Below are positions 11,846 through 23,894 of a stretch of DNA of 64,000 bases, piece by piece. Position 1 is the stretch's first letter; each line of letters begins with the position of its first letter. The stretch is from Blastomyces gilchristii SLH14081 (Eukaryota > Ascomycota > Eurotiomycetes > Onygenales > Ajellomycetaceae). Below the pieces are notes generated by a model. That model saw only the letters and a list, made by a program, of their open reading frames with translations, was not told the origin of the DNA and ran no database searches. Both the position numbers and the translations under genes were made by a program. The stretch lies in NCBI RefSeq assembly GCF_000003855.2, contig NW_003101674.1, positions 211,378 to 275,377 of the forward strand, in the 5' to 3' direction.

Positions 11846-12557
11846 ATGACCACCAACATGGCCTCTTGTCCAGTTGCTTTCCGCGTCGCCCAAGCAGTTG
11901 GCTTATCTGGCGCAGCCTGGCTCTCCGGTAAGCAAAGACGTCAATGACGTTTGCTTGATGGATAATGCGGAGAGATGAAATGATCATTATATCAACATCT
12001 CATATATACGCATCATATCCAAAAAGGCAAATGCGCCAAAAAAAAGAACCACATGTGTCAAATGCTAATATATCGATCGACCAGGCAACATCGCCGCCTA
12101 CAGCCTAAACGTCGCACCCTCCCTCCTCACCTCCGCCAAAGAAAGCAACTTACCCCCCTCTACACTTGCAAAACTATGGCGAAACATTTATCACCTAGGC
12201 TCAGTACAGAACCCACCCATCGCCCTCACCACTGCCGCCGCATTCTTCTACCTCGCCTGGTCCGTCCGTTCCGGAACCGCCCTTTTCCGCCAGACAGCTG
12301 AAAACGCAGCAACGTTATACTGCGCTGCCGCTGTGCTCACTTTATCCATTGTCCCGTTCACCCTAATTGCGATGACGAAGACGAATAGGGCACTGCTGGA
12401 GCAGGCGAAGGTGGTCGAGTCGGAGCCGACGGTGGTCAAGGTGGGCGCGAGGGAGGAGACGGAGCAACTTATTTGTCGTTGGATAGGACTTAATGGGGCG
12501 CGAAGCTTATTTCCGTTGGCTGGGGTTTTGGTGGGTTTGTATGCCGCCTTATGGTGA
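11846..12557 (+). CDS. DUF1772 (anthrone-oxygenase-like) membrane protein
   Basis: Two exons, 11846-11927 and 12085-12557, joined across an intron with GTAAGC donor and CAG acceptor, give 184 residues. The protein has four hydrophobic segments: near residues 12-30, around 80-100 (ALTTAAAFFYLAWSV), about 115-135 (AAAVLTLSIVPFTLIAM) and the C-terminal end (LFPLAGVLVGLYAALW). This four-helix layout with the TKTNRALLE loop is typical of fungal DUF1772 proteins, a family that includes anthrone oxygenases of polyketide pathways. Nearby genes are not biosynthetic, so a role in secondary metabolism is not supported here. The intron is required: the N-terminal and C-terminal parts lie in different frames. 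The biochemical function is unproven. Confidence 0.85.
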
Positions 12558-15500
12558 GGGGGCCCGGCATTTTTATAGTGCTTCTGTAGGGAACCATCGG
12601 GCTGTGGAGATGGTGGGTTTGGGATCCCCTTCGGTGATTGTCATTTTGACATTGACTTTTGGTCATTTTTGTTTTGTTCCTCGGGAATGGCACAAGAAAG
12701 CCGGGCTTATTCGAACAATTAGTCTAGATTGTATATTAAACGCGGTAACAAAATTTTGATGTTTGATGCTCTTTTATAATTGTATTAAGAATGAAGATAA
12801 ATCTTGACTCCAATAAGCAATCAGGCATCCTTCCGCTCGGTAATAATAATATGTAGCAGGTTGTTAAATCGTAGTTTAGCGGCGGACGGTTCGCTCATCA
12901 CATCAGTGCTATCAATGAGATGATCGCGTCCCCCCACTCCCACCACAACATTCTGCGTTGCATTTGGGTTTATCAAAGAGTATCTATCCGCGAGAGATAC
13001 GTGGGGGGCTGTGAAATCAAGATGATAGCAAAGGGGGGGAACAAAGGATGGAGAAGAAATAACCAGGCGATTTATTGAGTTTGCATGATTTCTAGCCCGG
13101 TTGACAACGTTCAGGAGTGAATGAACCACTTATTTAGCGTAGATGCGGCCATCAAGGCGTTAGAATCTTAACTAGTAGCCAGGCATATGCGTATTTCCTC
13201 ATGCTACTGTTCCACCTACCTCCTGAGGGTTTGATACCCCAGAATTCAAACGCCGGTGGGCGTCCTGAGCGGTAATGAGGATCTTCATTTGGTGTCGTTT
13301 CAGCTCAAGCGGAAGATCCGTCCGAGTCCAATAACGGCAGCTTGTTGGTGGTCAGGCTATGGAGAGCAGCGTCACATCCCAAATTTCGGAACGCCCGGGG
13401 CTTTTCGATCGACTGGAAGCCTCAGGACCTCGCGGGGTCAGCTAGTCTAGTCTGGAATATACTCGTTCGTTGCCCGTGTGGGCGTCCTGAGTATAGGAGC
13501 GGCTTCAGGATATTTGCATCGCCGCATCAGCATTCTGGTTCGACGCTGGGGGCCCTCTGTTCGTCCCTGGGGAGACAAGAGATAGAAATGGATTCAATTT
13601 GCCGAGCGTAGAACAAGGTGCATGTGCAATGAAGGGGAACATCCAACATTTTAGGCCCTGGAAAATAGTCCAAAATAAGCGCTCAAGGAGCGGGGAATTA
13701 AAGCGGGAGGCAGCATGATCGGCGGATAAGATGAAGAAAAATGAGTGATGGCGATTGTTCGTCTGAAGGGTTCTAAGGCAATGTTCAGTTCGGATACCTA
13801 ACTGCGCTCCTATTTTCACTAGTGCTGCAAGTCACTTCAAGATCTTGCAATTGGAGAGTAACTTAGCCTGAGCTGGAACCTTGGAAATATTGGCAACCAC
13901 TCAGAAATGACATGACATACGCTGCGTACGTGCATATACTCCGCGATCTTTCTTCAGCAGCAACCGGGGAACGGTTCACCAGCTTCTTCTCCTGGAGTCC
14001 TGGTACGATCCTGGGACCTGGAAAGCAATGAGCAGCCTTTGTGACTTGTCATTTCTCGTACCCCGACAGCTCCACCGCCCCGGCAGCCAGCCACATTTGG
14101 CCTGCGCAGTGGCAAGAGGTTCCTGTACATCTACATGGGTGGGCTGTATAGACTGTATGAGTAAATGATCTACTCTTCAAGCGATGTACTCGGCTACTGC
14201 CGCTCCAATATATATCTGCAGAACCGTCTCGTTGCCACACTGCGAGCGAAATTGAGATATCATTTGGAATCATATCCGCGAGTTGGGCCTGAGGCCGACT
14301 AGGAGTCCCAAGCCGAAACACACGCGCTAACAACTTGTCGACGACACCTCGAGCATATTTGAGGCGCAAAGGTTATTGGAATTCGGTGCTCGCTGATTCA
14401 CGCCCTGACCTGACATCAAATTTGGCATGCGGATGGGCCCTGCCCGTTGGTGACTACTCGCATATTTATGCCGCTAGAGTTGCTGCGGGACAAAGTAATA
14501 GACCCATTAATATTATTATTGTCTTCTCCCTCACCTCCGACCATTTTGGCGCATTTCCTGAACCACCAGACTATTAGCCCGTTGGGGAGACGTTTGTGCA
14601 TCATGATGGGCATCTCCCCTCGAGCCGCCGCTCGAGGCTTGCTGATGGGACTATTGATTCGTTCTTACTTGTTAATCCCAGTTTCTGCAGCACCAACCCT
14701 GGGCAAGAGGCCTATCCTATCCCCAGGCATTGATTTCTACGAATCCCCAGCATCGGTTTTTTCAGATAACTTCGAGACATGTTGTTTTTCCTCCTTCTCT
14801 TTGCGAAACGCCATACTGTGTTTTCCCCTGAATTGGTGTCTCCCTCCCACTAAAGCTCTTCTGTCGTCGCAGGTGTGCTTTTTTTTTGCGTCAGAAATAT
14901 ACGTCGTGCTTCCCACGTCCCATTTAAGCGCTGCCAAATGGGGTGGGGAGGGAGGAGTAAAAGAAGGATAGTCATCCACGGATATGTGTGCGGCACCGCA
15001 CCGTGCATGTATTAGACACCTCATACTCATATGCACTGCATTTGGATGGCGCACAGCAGTGCCAACAGATGAACCCTGGCGGACTGGGACCTCCCAGAAG
15101 ATCGTCCCACCCAAAAGGAAAAAAAAAAAAGAAAGAAAAAGCAAAACGAGATCATCGGTCGATTGATCTAAGATCGATTTCATCCCATTATTATTCTGGT
15201 TCCAGAACACCAGTGGTACGACCCTGGTCTAAGCAAATGGATACCTGTTTTAATCTTTAATTCTTGTGAGGATTTGGTCGGAACCTGCTGACTTCATGAT
15301 CACTTCCCTTCCTGACGTCCGGCTACTGGTCGCTGCTGTTGCCAAACTTCTCTGGAGGGTGGATTTGAGGGGTTGAAGCTTTTATATCCGTCAAATCACA
15401 GACCAGGAAACTCTAACAATCAGGGCAAGCCCCGACTCAGTCGATTTACTTCCGTATCTGCTAAGGTCTCTTGGCCGATAACAGCAGTTCTTTGTCTTGG

Positions 15501-16967
15501 TTCTAACCTAAGGAAAAAGCAAAGAAACAGGCGAGCATCAGCCATATCACCCACACTCTGGTCAAGGCTCAAAATAGACTGACAGATTCCAATCTCGCTC
15601 GGGAGGACTAGCTTTTCAAAGTTGATCAAGATGGTTTTGTCAAAGTGCCTCTTTCAGCACCGCCTGGAAACTTGTGGATAGGCGTGTTTTCTCTTTTTCT
15701 TTTCTTTTTATTCTGATGTTCAGCGAGAACTCCTTCCCCTTTGGCTCTTGCATAACCAATGACAGGCCACATACTTGCCAGTGGTATGGGCACTCCTCAT
15801 TCGTCCTCACCTCCGTTCCTGTCAGGCATCGGGAACTGGTAACGCTGCAAAAAGCCTCCGCACGTAATGGAATTGTGAGGATTATGTCAATGTGGCTGCA
15901 AAAACGGATTCCCCCGAATGATATGTGTTTGTGCATCCATCACGGTAAGATGTGATACTGATCTTTGGCAAATACCTAGCTTGTCACTTCTTGTTATTAT
16001 TTCATACCTCAATGCCCTGCGAAACCATTTTATACATGCCCGTATACAACCTTTGGCACCACCCTTGAAGGGGGATCACAAATATTGTTTTCTAATAAAC
16101 TGACTGCTCGATGCATGAAAAGGGAACTAGAGTTGGAGAGGGTTGCCTTATTTTTCGAATAATATTTAGCTGCCTTTCATTTGACGATAAACGCACTGTG
16201 GCTGCTGCCAACCATCCCGCCATTCCCACCGAATAGCCTTATTTTGTAGTGGGTATTGAAATATCCTGATCTTGAAAGGGTTGGCTACCTGCAATCCGCA
16301 AAAACACCGAAGACAGAACCCCTCCTTAGAAAGGATCATCTTTCGAGAGTACCGATCTTTGAGCCCTTTTTTATACATTCCGTGGGGTAGCTCCGTCCTT
16401 CTGCGGCCATTTCCTCACGTTTTGACAGACATTTGCTTGTATACCCTATCCGTACTCGCTGACGTTTCGAAACAGCCAGCCTTGGCCACAGTGTATCTCC
16501 CGTCATACGATTTTCTTTTATGTGTTGCATTGCCCTTCTCTTGATTCTACTCTCTCCGCCTGGGACTCTCCTATTGCGCTGCTAGCTCCGACCTGCTCTG
16601 CTTGTTCATGAAAGCGTCTTAACCTCCCCGCCCCAGTTCTTCCCTCTGGAGTCACGGATGGAAGGGCGCCAGCGTCGGAAACCGCAACACATATACTTAA
16701 GACCGTCCGATATTACTATTTCGGAGCAAATATCGTGCATTTTCTTTGCGACCGCTTGGAACTTCATTCATTGGGCTTGTTCTCGGGCCCAACAACTAGC
16801 AAACCGCCACCCACAGAGGTAAGCTCTAAACCAAACGCCCGCGAATGGCTTTCCTTACTGCATTCGGAGTCTCTTGATCTAAAATAATTCATCCTTGATC
16901 GTTTTAGAAAAGTATTTAGTATATATATGCGATCAGATTTGGGATTCTTAGCTTCCGAAGGATAATC
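12558..16967. other. Long region without a recognisable gene
   Basis: About 4.4 kb of normal base composition. Frames of 60-175 codons occur on both strands, but none resembles a known family and the longest depends on a non-ATG start. The minus-strand frame at 12821-13129 begins with ATG (102 residues) and is the most gene-like, without recognised homology. It could contain non-coding RNA or a decayed gene. The last few hundred bases probably hold the promoter and leader of the RRM gene. Confidence 0.45.
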
Positions 16968-18741
16968 ATGCCGATTTCACCAAGGCAACGAGATGGCCGG
17001 AGGAATTCTCGGTCAACGGATGAAGAATATGTCGTATTTCTCCAAGGTGTAAGCTTCATCTGTTCTTATTTCTCAGCCTCACTGTCCATTTCGAGTTTTG
17101 GGGGGAAAGAAGTGTTGATTATCTGACCTTTGTGGGATAGATTCCGCCTCAATGTCGATGGCAGGAACTGAAAGATCTTGTTCGCCAAACTGCTTTGCAT
17201 ATACGGCAGGCTGTAGTTTACGATGATAGCCACGGCCATCCAACTGGGCTTGGTCAAATAATAGTTAAAAATGAAGACGAAGCGTGGCGCACTTATAGTA
17301 AGTATTGGCCTGTAAATCGCCCATCACAACGGGCTTTTTCTGACAAACCCCAAAAGACAGGCTGTCAACGAACGGATGGAATGGTAATAGTTTGACTGTA
17401 ACGCTTTCGCTCGCAAGTGCGCCGACCGAACCCATTGCTGGCCCGACCAAGAGTCTACCAGTAAGCCGAATACCATATGCTGGGGGTGGATACTCGAGTC
17501 CTCCAAGATGCGCACCGCTTGTCTCCTCCCCGACGAGCACTATGCCCCCTGAGTATGTTTGGTTTTGGAGAGCTAATATCCCTTTGTCCACTTTTTATTA
17601 AGAAACATAGAGGCTCACAAACAAGCGCAGGAACTTCCCGGCCCCCCAGCCTTACGCTACCTCATTAGACTATACACACTTCACCACTCCTGTAAACCTA
17701 CACGCCCAGCATCAGCATCCCCTCGTCCCCCTTGTGACGGACCCGCTAGCCTACCACTTTCCATTAATTTACCCAAGCGATGTTCATTTCCCAATGCAAA
17801 CGACAATTCTGGGTCAGCAATTCGAACACTCACCAGCTACAATCCACCGATACTCCACATCATTGTGCATCCAGCCCCTTTACGAACTTCATAGTGCCAA
17901 TATGCCTCGCCTAACTAACAACAATAACAACATTCGCATGTTCCGCGATGATTCAGGTGTGCATTCATGCAGCATTTTCATCCAAAATCTTACTATCGAC
18001 ACCACCTGTCAGAATTTGAAGGACCATCTCCGTACGGCTGGTATCGTGGAGCGATGCGATGTTCGTGAAGATCGTAAAGGGGGAGGTCGCTACCCAAGAG
18101 CCTATGCAATTGCTACTTTTCGAACCAAGGAAGAGGCGCGGAGAGCTGTCACCCTACTTGACAATTCGTATTTCAAAGGGTCCAGAATTCGAATTCGATT
18201 TGACCGAGATTGTGGAGGAAGCAGGAGTGGTAGTGGTAATTGGGTCGATATCAATGGCCATGGTGCGGTATTTACACCATATCGAATTGCTAGAAACAAA
18301 AATTTCAATGAGAATGGAAATGGAAATGGTGGAAGTAGGATGGAAACTGGGACGGCCGTCGGCAACGGGAATGGCGTGAAGGCGGTGACAGCAGCGCCAA
18401 TATCGACAGATCTGAAGTCACCCACGGACTCGACCGACCTTTCTCCCAGATCTAGTCAAGATGGTTCCCCAAAGAGAAGCGAACCGCTGGTAGTCAATGG
18501 GTCAAGGGTTGGATTGAAAGCTGGACGAGCTAGCGGCGAGACGGTTGGCTCTGAAGGTATGTCTTGCCTGCTTCTTATGCTGCCTCCTTTCAATCTATTC
18601 CCCGGGATTGAATCCCAACCCTATCCGTCACCCTCGATTCTACATCCGAAAAGTTATTTATCATATGCTAATGCCCATATTTAATCTATCGTTGCACATC
18701 CAGCTGACCTTTCCCGGAGAATCCAGGAGATTCGGCTGTAA
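16968..18741 (+). CDS. Two-RRM RNA-binding protein, five exons
   Basis: Exons 16968-17048, 17141-17297, 17357-17552, 17631-18556 and 18704-18741 join in frame to give about 465 residues. The first RRM is split across exons 1-3: VVFLQGIPPQCRWQELKDLV opens it and the RNP1-like GLGQIIVKN and LTVTL follow (about residues 22-100). The second, SCSIFIQNLTIDTTCQNLKD to RIRIRFDRD, covers about 258-333. Between them is a Pro/His/Tyr-rich linker; after them an Asn/Gly-rich, low-complexity tail. Related two-RRM proteins occur in other Eurotiomycetes as uncharacterised RNP proteins. It probably binds single-stranded RNA; target unknown. The start codon matches the beginning of RRM1. The last exon is ambiguous: an alternative acceptor after 18726 would end at 18755. 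Confidence 0.85.
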
Positions 18742-20227
18742 AACGAGCCAGTTAAATTTATGAGAACAGGCGATGATCGACGTACCCACCACTGCTTTTG
18801 TCCTGTGAAGGACATCATCGATGAGAAATACACGAACTCCCTGAGAGAGATCATTCACTCGCTTGCATACGGTTTTAGCAAAACCATCTATTTCTGAAAG
18901 AAGGGGGAACACGGGTTGAGGGTGATTCAATCAGCGCAGACAGGGGAGCAGGTCAGTTGGGATGCGAGGAGAAGGTAATCAACTGATCGCGGAATATGGC
19001 AAAATTCTAATCTACATTATGAACACGATATGCCCTAGGATGAGATCTACTTGGACGATCTTTCACTCTTATTCATTTATCTTCCATTTAATGAACTCGC
19101 TTCGTCTCTAGGATGGAATATAGGGGTTTATTACTTTTTTTGCTTTCTTTTCTTCTTTTCCCATCTTCACTTATCATCTTCTGCTTTTATGATTCATCTA
19201 TTCCCCCATTTTTTTTCAGTTCTGCAATTCTATTATTTGTTCTATTCTCTGATATCATTTTCCCCTTAGTTTACATCTAAGGATAACAAGCACAAACCCT
19301 GAATTTGCCAACCTGCCATAGTCAGCCATAGCAGCGCAAGCCATTCAAAATACCCCAACGCCCATTTCAGAAACCATTTAACCCTCCGTTGTTGTGTTTA
19401 GTAGCATAATTTATACATTTAACTTAGGATATCCACAAACCGACTTCCCTGTTTCATCCTCAATTATCCTTCCCCAGTCCCTTTCTCATCATGTTAGAAA
19501 AGAATAGAACTGCGGTAAATCTAACCCTTTTTTACTTGTTCCACTAGACAACACTACGGGCATGTCAGTTTTCAGGCCCTTCATTACGTCGCGTTGGCCA
19601 CACGTCAACATCAATGACATTGTTAGGTCTCCCGCTCTCCTTCATTTCCCAAAGGGGAACCCAAGTTCCACAGGAAAAACTCAGATAAATTTTCCATGTT
19701 GTATTGGAATTCAATTGTGTAGCATTAAAAGCATGAAAAATTGCTGTTGCTTCTTGCCACTTCCTCCGAGCGTGTCATCTAGAGAACCTAGACGTCTATT
19801 TAAATGCTTTGTGGAGAGATGTAGTGGGAAATAAGAGAAAATAATATGTAAATAAAAATAATAAAGGAAACCATCTTGATCACATGGATTTCTTATTTCA
19901 AATGTCAGGTTGTAAAATATAGATATAGATGATGACAGCCCCAATTAAACATAACATTCTCTTTTTCTGAAGAAAGAAAAATAACAACAGAAAATAAAAT
20001 ACAGGAAAAGAAGAATCAAAAGAGCAAATAATGGGAAGGAAACATTGATTTCAAAAGTGCAGACCATAAAAACCTCAAAACGTACATCGTTTATTCTTCT
20101 AATACTAGTATGTCTTGTTAACCATAGGCCAATAGCGAAAGCTTTAATATTTCTCTTTTCCCTTCAAAGAAGCCACATTATAAGAAAGAAAATAAAAAAA
20201 GTTAAAAGAATAAAATAATGGATACGA
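18742..20227. other. Intergenic region between convergent genes
   Basis: About 1.5 kb, AT- and pyrimidine-rich, between the ends of the RRM gene (plus) and CWC22 (minus). It should contain both 3' UTRs. No coding exon, RNA gene or repeat is supported. Confidence 0.5.
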
Positions 20228-23062
20228 TTACAAGAAATCAGATGCCCTAGCGCGTCCACCGGATGGTGCTGTTCGCACCGGAGACCGTGGTCGGGATCGG
20301 GATCGAGATCTGGACCGGGACCGAGAAACACCAGGCGGAAGCGACCGTTTCCGGCCACCACGACCGCCTCCGCGACTATCACGTCGCGGACGTGCACGTC
20401 TTGGTGGAGTCCGCGAGCGGCGAGGGGATCGAGAACGAGAAACGGATGCAGGAGACCGGCTATATCTATGTCTATAGCGCGGGGAGGGAGAAGGGGAGCG
20501 TGACGGGGATTTGGACGAGTGTCTATTCCTGCTCCGGCCCCTGTGCGCCCTGGCGCGAGGAGGTGGTGTGGCGGATCGAGAGGGGGATCGTCGCCTATCC
20601 TTGTGTGGTTTGCGAGGCAGGGGAATTCGTGAGCGCGACAAGGACGGAGGGCTTCGTCGCTTTCCTCTACTTGAGCGAGGCGGAGGGGACGGGGAGCGTG
20701 AGTAGCTTGTCGACCTGTCGCGGCCGCCGTTGGCCCGTCCGCGACGGGGAGGGGTGATTGAACGGGATAGAGAGCGTCTGCTGCCTCCCCTCACAGCGAC
20801 TGCTTTGCCCTTACCACGCGAATCTGGTCGTCTGAGCGGCGAAGAGCGGCGACGGTCGGGAGAATATGATACAGATCGAGACCTATAGCTGGCGGGAGAT
20901 GGCGACCGAGAGTATGAAGGTTGTCTACCCCGACGCCTCGGTGGAGGGGTCGGTGAACGGGATGGTGTGTAGCTATGGCTTCTGCTCCTGCTTCTGCTGA
21001 AGGTTCTTCCCCTAGATGAGGGAGAGCGAGAGAACGACGCTGACCGTCTTCGGCCACGAGAAGGTGAACGAGAGTGAGAATACGAGCGGGACCTGGAAGA
21101 ACCAGTATATGACGAATAGCTTGAATATGAGCTGACTGACTCTGAGTCTGATTCTGCTTCTCGCGCCGGTAGCGCCGGAATCGTGGGTTTGGGCAGATTT
21201 TTCAAATGCTCGCGCATCCCTTCTGTGAGAACACCCATACCAATACTAGTGAAGTAATTGATTGAGAAGCGAGTGTTTCTCGGATTGTCAGTCGGGAACA
21301 AGCCCTCAAAACTAGGTTGAAGTATTTCATCTCTGAAGATTCCCTGAAGTTTCGCCATTCCAAGAACCTCAGCAAGTTCCTGAAAGAGGATTTTAACAAA
21401 GATACGGCTGCTAGATGTTGTCTCTTCCTCATTAAGATGAATAATAGACAGTGCGTGCCAGCCAATCGCGTCCGAGCTGAGCATGTGCCCGAAGAATTTT
21501 GCAATGTTCCGTAGGCGATTTGTTTCGTAGCGATGGATGGTATCGTAATACTTGATGAAGGCCTCCTCAAACAGGTCGGCCCAAAGACGGTTGAGTTTCG
21601 CAAAACGCTCCCCAATCAAACCATAAAACTTGGAATAAGTCCGTTCCTGCGAGCAACATTCAATGATCATGGACGGTAGCTCCGATTCATGTCCTGGTGG
21701 CAGAGTGATCTTCATGAGTTTGTGGCAACATTCTTCAAAATCAATACTCGACATAATAGTTAAATAGATCGTCCTTCGGAGGTTAACAAGATCTGTATTG
21801 CTCTGGTCCTTAATATCCATTTGTTGGTCCTTATCGTCTTCCTCATTTTCATCGGAGCTCTCATCTGTTTCGTACCCGTCCTCGTCTTCCTCATCGCTAC
21901 CTTCGCCCAGAATCTCGGCTTTTAGCTTCTTATATGCATTCTCATGTTCCTCCCACTGCGCATCATACTTGAAGATATTTAGGCCATCTTGGACATCGAT
22001 TTCATCATCCAGACTAACGCGATGGGTAATCTGGTCTTCCTCCTCCACGAGATCGAGCTCTTCCTTGATAGCAGGGTTGTCTTTGTAATGATCCTTGCGG
22101 ACTTGAAATAACACTTCGATCATATATTGTACGCGCTTATCAATATCTGCCTCGTGGAGGATATTCCTGAACTGGTCAAACACAGCCAGCGCGATAGGCC
22201 CGCCCATTTCCTCCAAGTACTGACCAACCTCCCTTGTAAGGCCAACAGCAATCTCCACACTATCATCCGTAGGTTTGTGTAGCAAAAGCAGGAGAATTTG
22301 AGCCGCTACCATCTCATGCGCTACCTGCTGATTGCACAAGTGGGCAATAAATGTTGTCGACGAGATGCATACAGCTTTGTCATTTCGCTTGAAGGCCTTG
22401 CGGAACTGGACTATGAGTCGGTTTAGCAATAGCTCCCCGACCTGCGGAAGTTTCGTGTTGACAATCGCGGCCATTGCAGCATATATCGGTGTAAACGGCA
22501 AACTGGCAGCTTGAGCTTTCATAATACTTCGGCAAAAGAGACCTCTTCCGCGGACGAGATTTTCGCCAAAAAGCTCAGGAACAATAAACTTGATATTTGA
22601 GACGTTGACTTTGTTGATCAGACCGTTGATGGATTTCTTCAGGGCCTCCCATGCCATCCGTTGGTATTCCTTGCTGGTCTTGTCGGTGATCTGAGCTTGG
22701 AGTGCTCTGAGTTTTGCTGGAGGAATATATGTTCCACCAGAGCGCATATTCAGCAGCTTTTCATATTCTGCCTTCGCAGCAGCTTGCTTCTCTTCTTCAG
22801 TTAGAGACTTTGCGGGAGCCTCGCGTTTTCGAAGCCGTTCAGCAAGTTGCTGCTCCCTCTCCATATAACGAGCCGACTCTTCATGTGGCTGGTCAGGCCC
22901 ATCCCGAGAAGTGCCGTTTGGGGGAGAACGACGTCGGTCAGGTGAAGGGGAGCGGGAGGGTGGTGACCTTTTCCGAGTCCCTGAAGGCTGGGGAGAGTAA
23001 GAGGTGCCGGGGGGAGGTGTAGGCAGGCGAACTGCTGACTGCAGCATCACTGGATCTTCCAT
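20228..23062 (-). CDS. CWC22: Pre-mRNA-splicing factor CWC22
   Basis: A single open frame of 944 residues. CWC22 is a spliceosome component; in animals it brings the exon-junction helicase eIF4A3 to the spliceosome, and its family is required for the first catalytic step. Visible order: a Pro/Arg/Ser-rich N terminus; the conserved lead-in [14 protein letters not shown] (about 109-122); a MIF4G domain (about 142-325, with [16 protein letters not shown] and [14 protein letters not shown]); an acidic linker (about 388-415); an MA3 domain (about 426-542, with [20 protein letters not shown]); then [17 protein letters not shown]. From about residue 635 to the end the protein becomes a 300-residue Arg/Ser-rich tail with many RSRS and SPSP repeats, like animal homologues and far longer than the yeast C terminus. 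It is divergent from DPM2, with 382 bases between start codons. Confidence 0.97.
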   Translation of the reverse strand: MEDPVMLQSAVRLPTPPPGTSYSPQPSGTRKRSPPSRSPSPDRRRSPPNGTSRDGPDQPHEESARYMEREQQLAERLRKREAPAKSLTEEEKQAAAKAEYEKLLNMRSGGTYIPPAKLRALQAQITDKTSKEYQRMAWEALKKSINGLINKVNVSNIKFIVPELFGENLVRGRGLFCRSIMKAQAASLPFTPIYAAMAAIVNTKLPQVGELLLNRLIVQFRKAFKRNDKAVCISSTTFIAHLCNQQVAHEMVAAQILLLLLHKPTDDSVEIAVGLTREVGQYLEEMGGPIALAVFDQFRNILHEADIDKRVQYMIEVLFQVRKDHYKDNPAIKEELDLVEEEDQITHRVSLDDEIDVQDGLNIFKYDAQWEEHENAYKKLKAEILGEGSDEEDEDGYETDESSDENEEDDKDQQMDIKDQSNTDLVNLRRTIYLTIMSSIDFEECCHKLMKITLPPGHESELPSMIIECCSQERTYSKFYGLIGERFAKLNRLWADLFEEAFIKYYDTIHRYETNRLRNIAKFFGHMLSSDAIGWHALSIIHLNEEETTSSSRIFVKILFQELAEVLGMAKLQGIFRDEILQPSFEGLFPTDNPRNTRFSINYFTSIGMGVLTEGMREHLKNLPKPTIPALPAREAESDSESVSSYSSYSSYTGSSRSRSYSHSRSPSRGRRRSASFSRSPSSRGRTFSRSRSRSHSYTPSRSPTPPPRRRGRQPSYSRSPSPASYRSRSVSYSPDRRRSSPLRRPDSRGKGKAVAVRGGSRRSLSRSITPPRRGRANGGRDRSTSYSRSPSPPPRSSRGKRRSPPSLSRSRIPLPRKPHKDRRRSPSRSATPPPRARAHRGRSRNRHSSKSPSRSPSPSPRYRHRYSRSPASVSRSRSPRRSRTPPRRARPRRDSRGGGRGGRKRSLPPGVSRSRSRSRSRSRPRSPVRTAPSGGRARASDFL

Positions 23063-23444
23063 TTTCGAGCAATAGGTGATATGTTTGTCGTTATGCCCAA
23101 GTCATATTCAGGTATTATAATCGCTCGCGTGGCTGAGAGCGATGTTTGCGCAGCGAGGTTGCGAGTTGGTGAACGCCATCCAGCGCGCAGCATAAGGTGG
23201 ATGATGCTTTTGGTCAAAAAAGGTTTTAGCGCGCCGATTGACTAATCACGTGACATTTAGTTACTCACGACTGACAGCCGGGGAGAATTGACCTTTCTCA
23301 CCCTTACTACTCTACTCAACAGCTACGGCGGTGGCCGTTTTCTATATCTATACATCATTCCTTCGTCAACCGTTTCCAGGAATTAACCTACCGCGTCTCG
23401 TAACTTAATTCCCAGACAGGTGCTACGTTCTACTAGTCGCAGGG
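23063..23444. promoter_or_regulatory. Bidirectional promoter, CWC22 / DPM2
   Basis: Only 382 bases separate the two divergent start codons, so promoter elements are likely shared. A CACGTG E-box at 23247-23252, within TCACGTGAC, fits the binding site of Cbf1-like bHLH factors. Pyrimidine-rich tracts lie toward the DPM2 start. The E-box is seen; its use is inferred. Confidence 0.5.
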
Positions 23445-23894
23445 ATGGTAATTCCTCACCGTCATTTATAAACTTTAGGAATCTTCCTAACCGTTCATAC
23501 GCAACCAGTTCGGACGACTCATTGGATTAGGCATGCTTTTAGTGGCAACCGCTGTTTACCTTTACTATACGGCATGGACTCTACTCATGGTAAGAAAATT
23601 CCAACTGCCCTTCACGACCCGCTGAGGGAGAAAAGGGGGATGAGGCCACGCAGCGAAACCAAAGTCGCAAAACGAAACCACCTACTGATCAACTTTTTTG
23701 ATTGGCAAATATAGCCCTTTGTTGATGATGGCCACCCCCTCCATGACTTCTTCCCACCACGTGTCTGGGCAATCCGTATCCCCGTTATCCTGACGTTACT
23801 CGGCTCCGCGGTCGTGGGCTCATTCCTTGGTGTTGTGATGATTCGAAGTAACCGGAAAAAAGCCGCTAAAGCAGCATCGAAGAAGAAAGCGTGA
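23445..23894 (+). CDS. DPM2: Dolichol phosphate-mannose synthase regulatory subunit DPM2
   Basis: Three exons, 23445-23447 (the ATG alone), 23509-23589 and 23715-23894, give 87 residues. DPM2 is a small ER membrane protein that stabilises dolichol-phosphate-mannose synthase and supports GPI-anchor and N-glycan assembly. The diagnostic sequence YYTAWTLLMPFVDD spans the exon 2-3 junction, followed by HPLHDFFPPRVWAIRIPV, a second hydrophobic helix and a lysine-rich C-terminal tail. Two membrane helices and the total length match the family. Starting instead at the internal ATG in exon 2 would remove the GRLIGLG segment, which corresponds to the conserved VVGLGL region of animal DPM2. The first intron has a GTAATT donor, a CCTAAC branch point and a CAG acceptor, which supports the one-codon exon, though this first exon is the least certain part. 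Confidence 0.9.

Noticed and set aside
12821..13129. Minus-strand ATG frame of 102 residues
   Set aside because: No recognised homology, no supporting exons upstream; noted as a candidate only.
14447..14971. Plus-strand frame of 174 codons with a hydrophobic stretch
   Set aside because: It opens at a non-ATG codon, and no family resemblance or exon structure supports it.
20263..20757. Long plus-strand frame opposite CWC22
   Set aside because: It mirrors the Arg/Ser repeat codons of the CWC22 tail; antisense frames over such repeats are expected.
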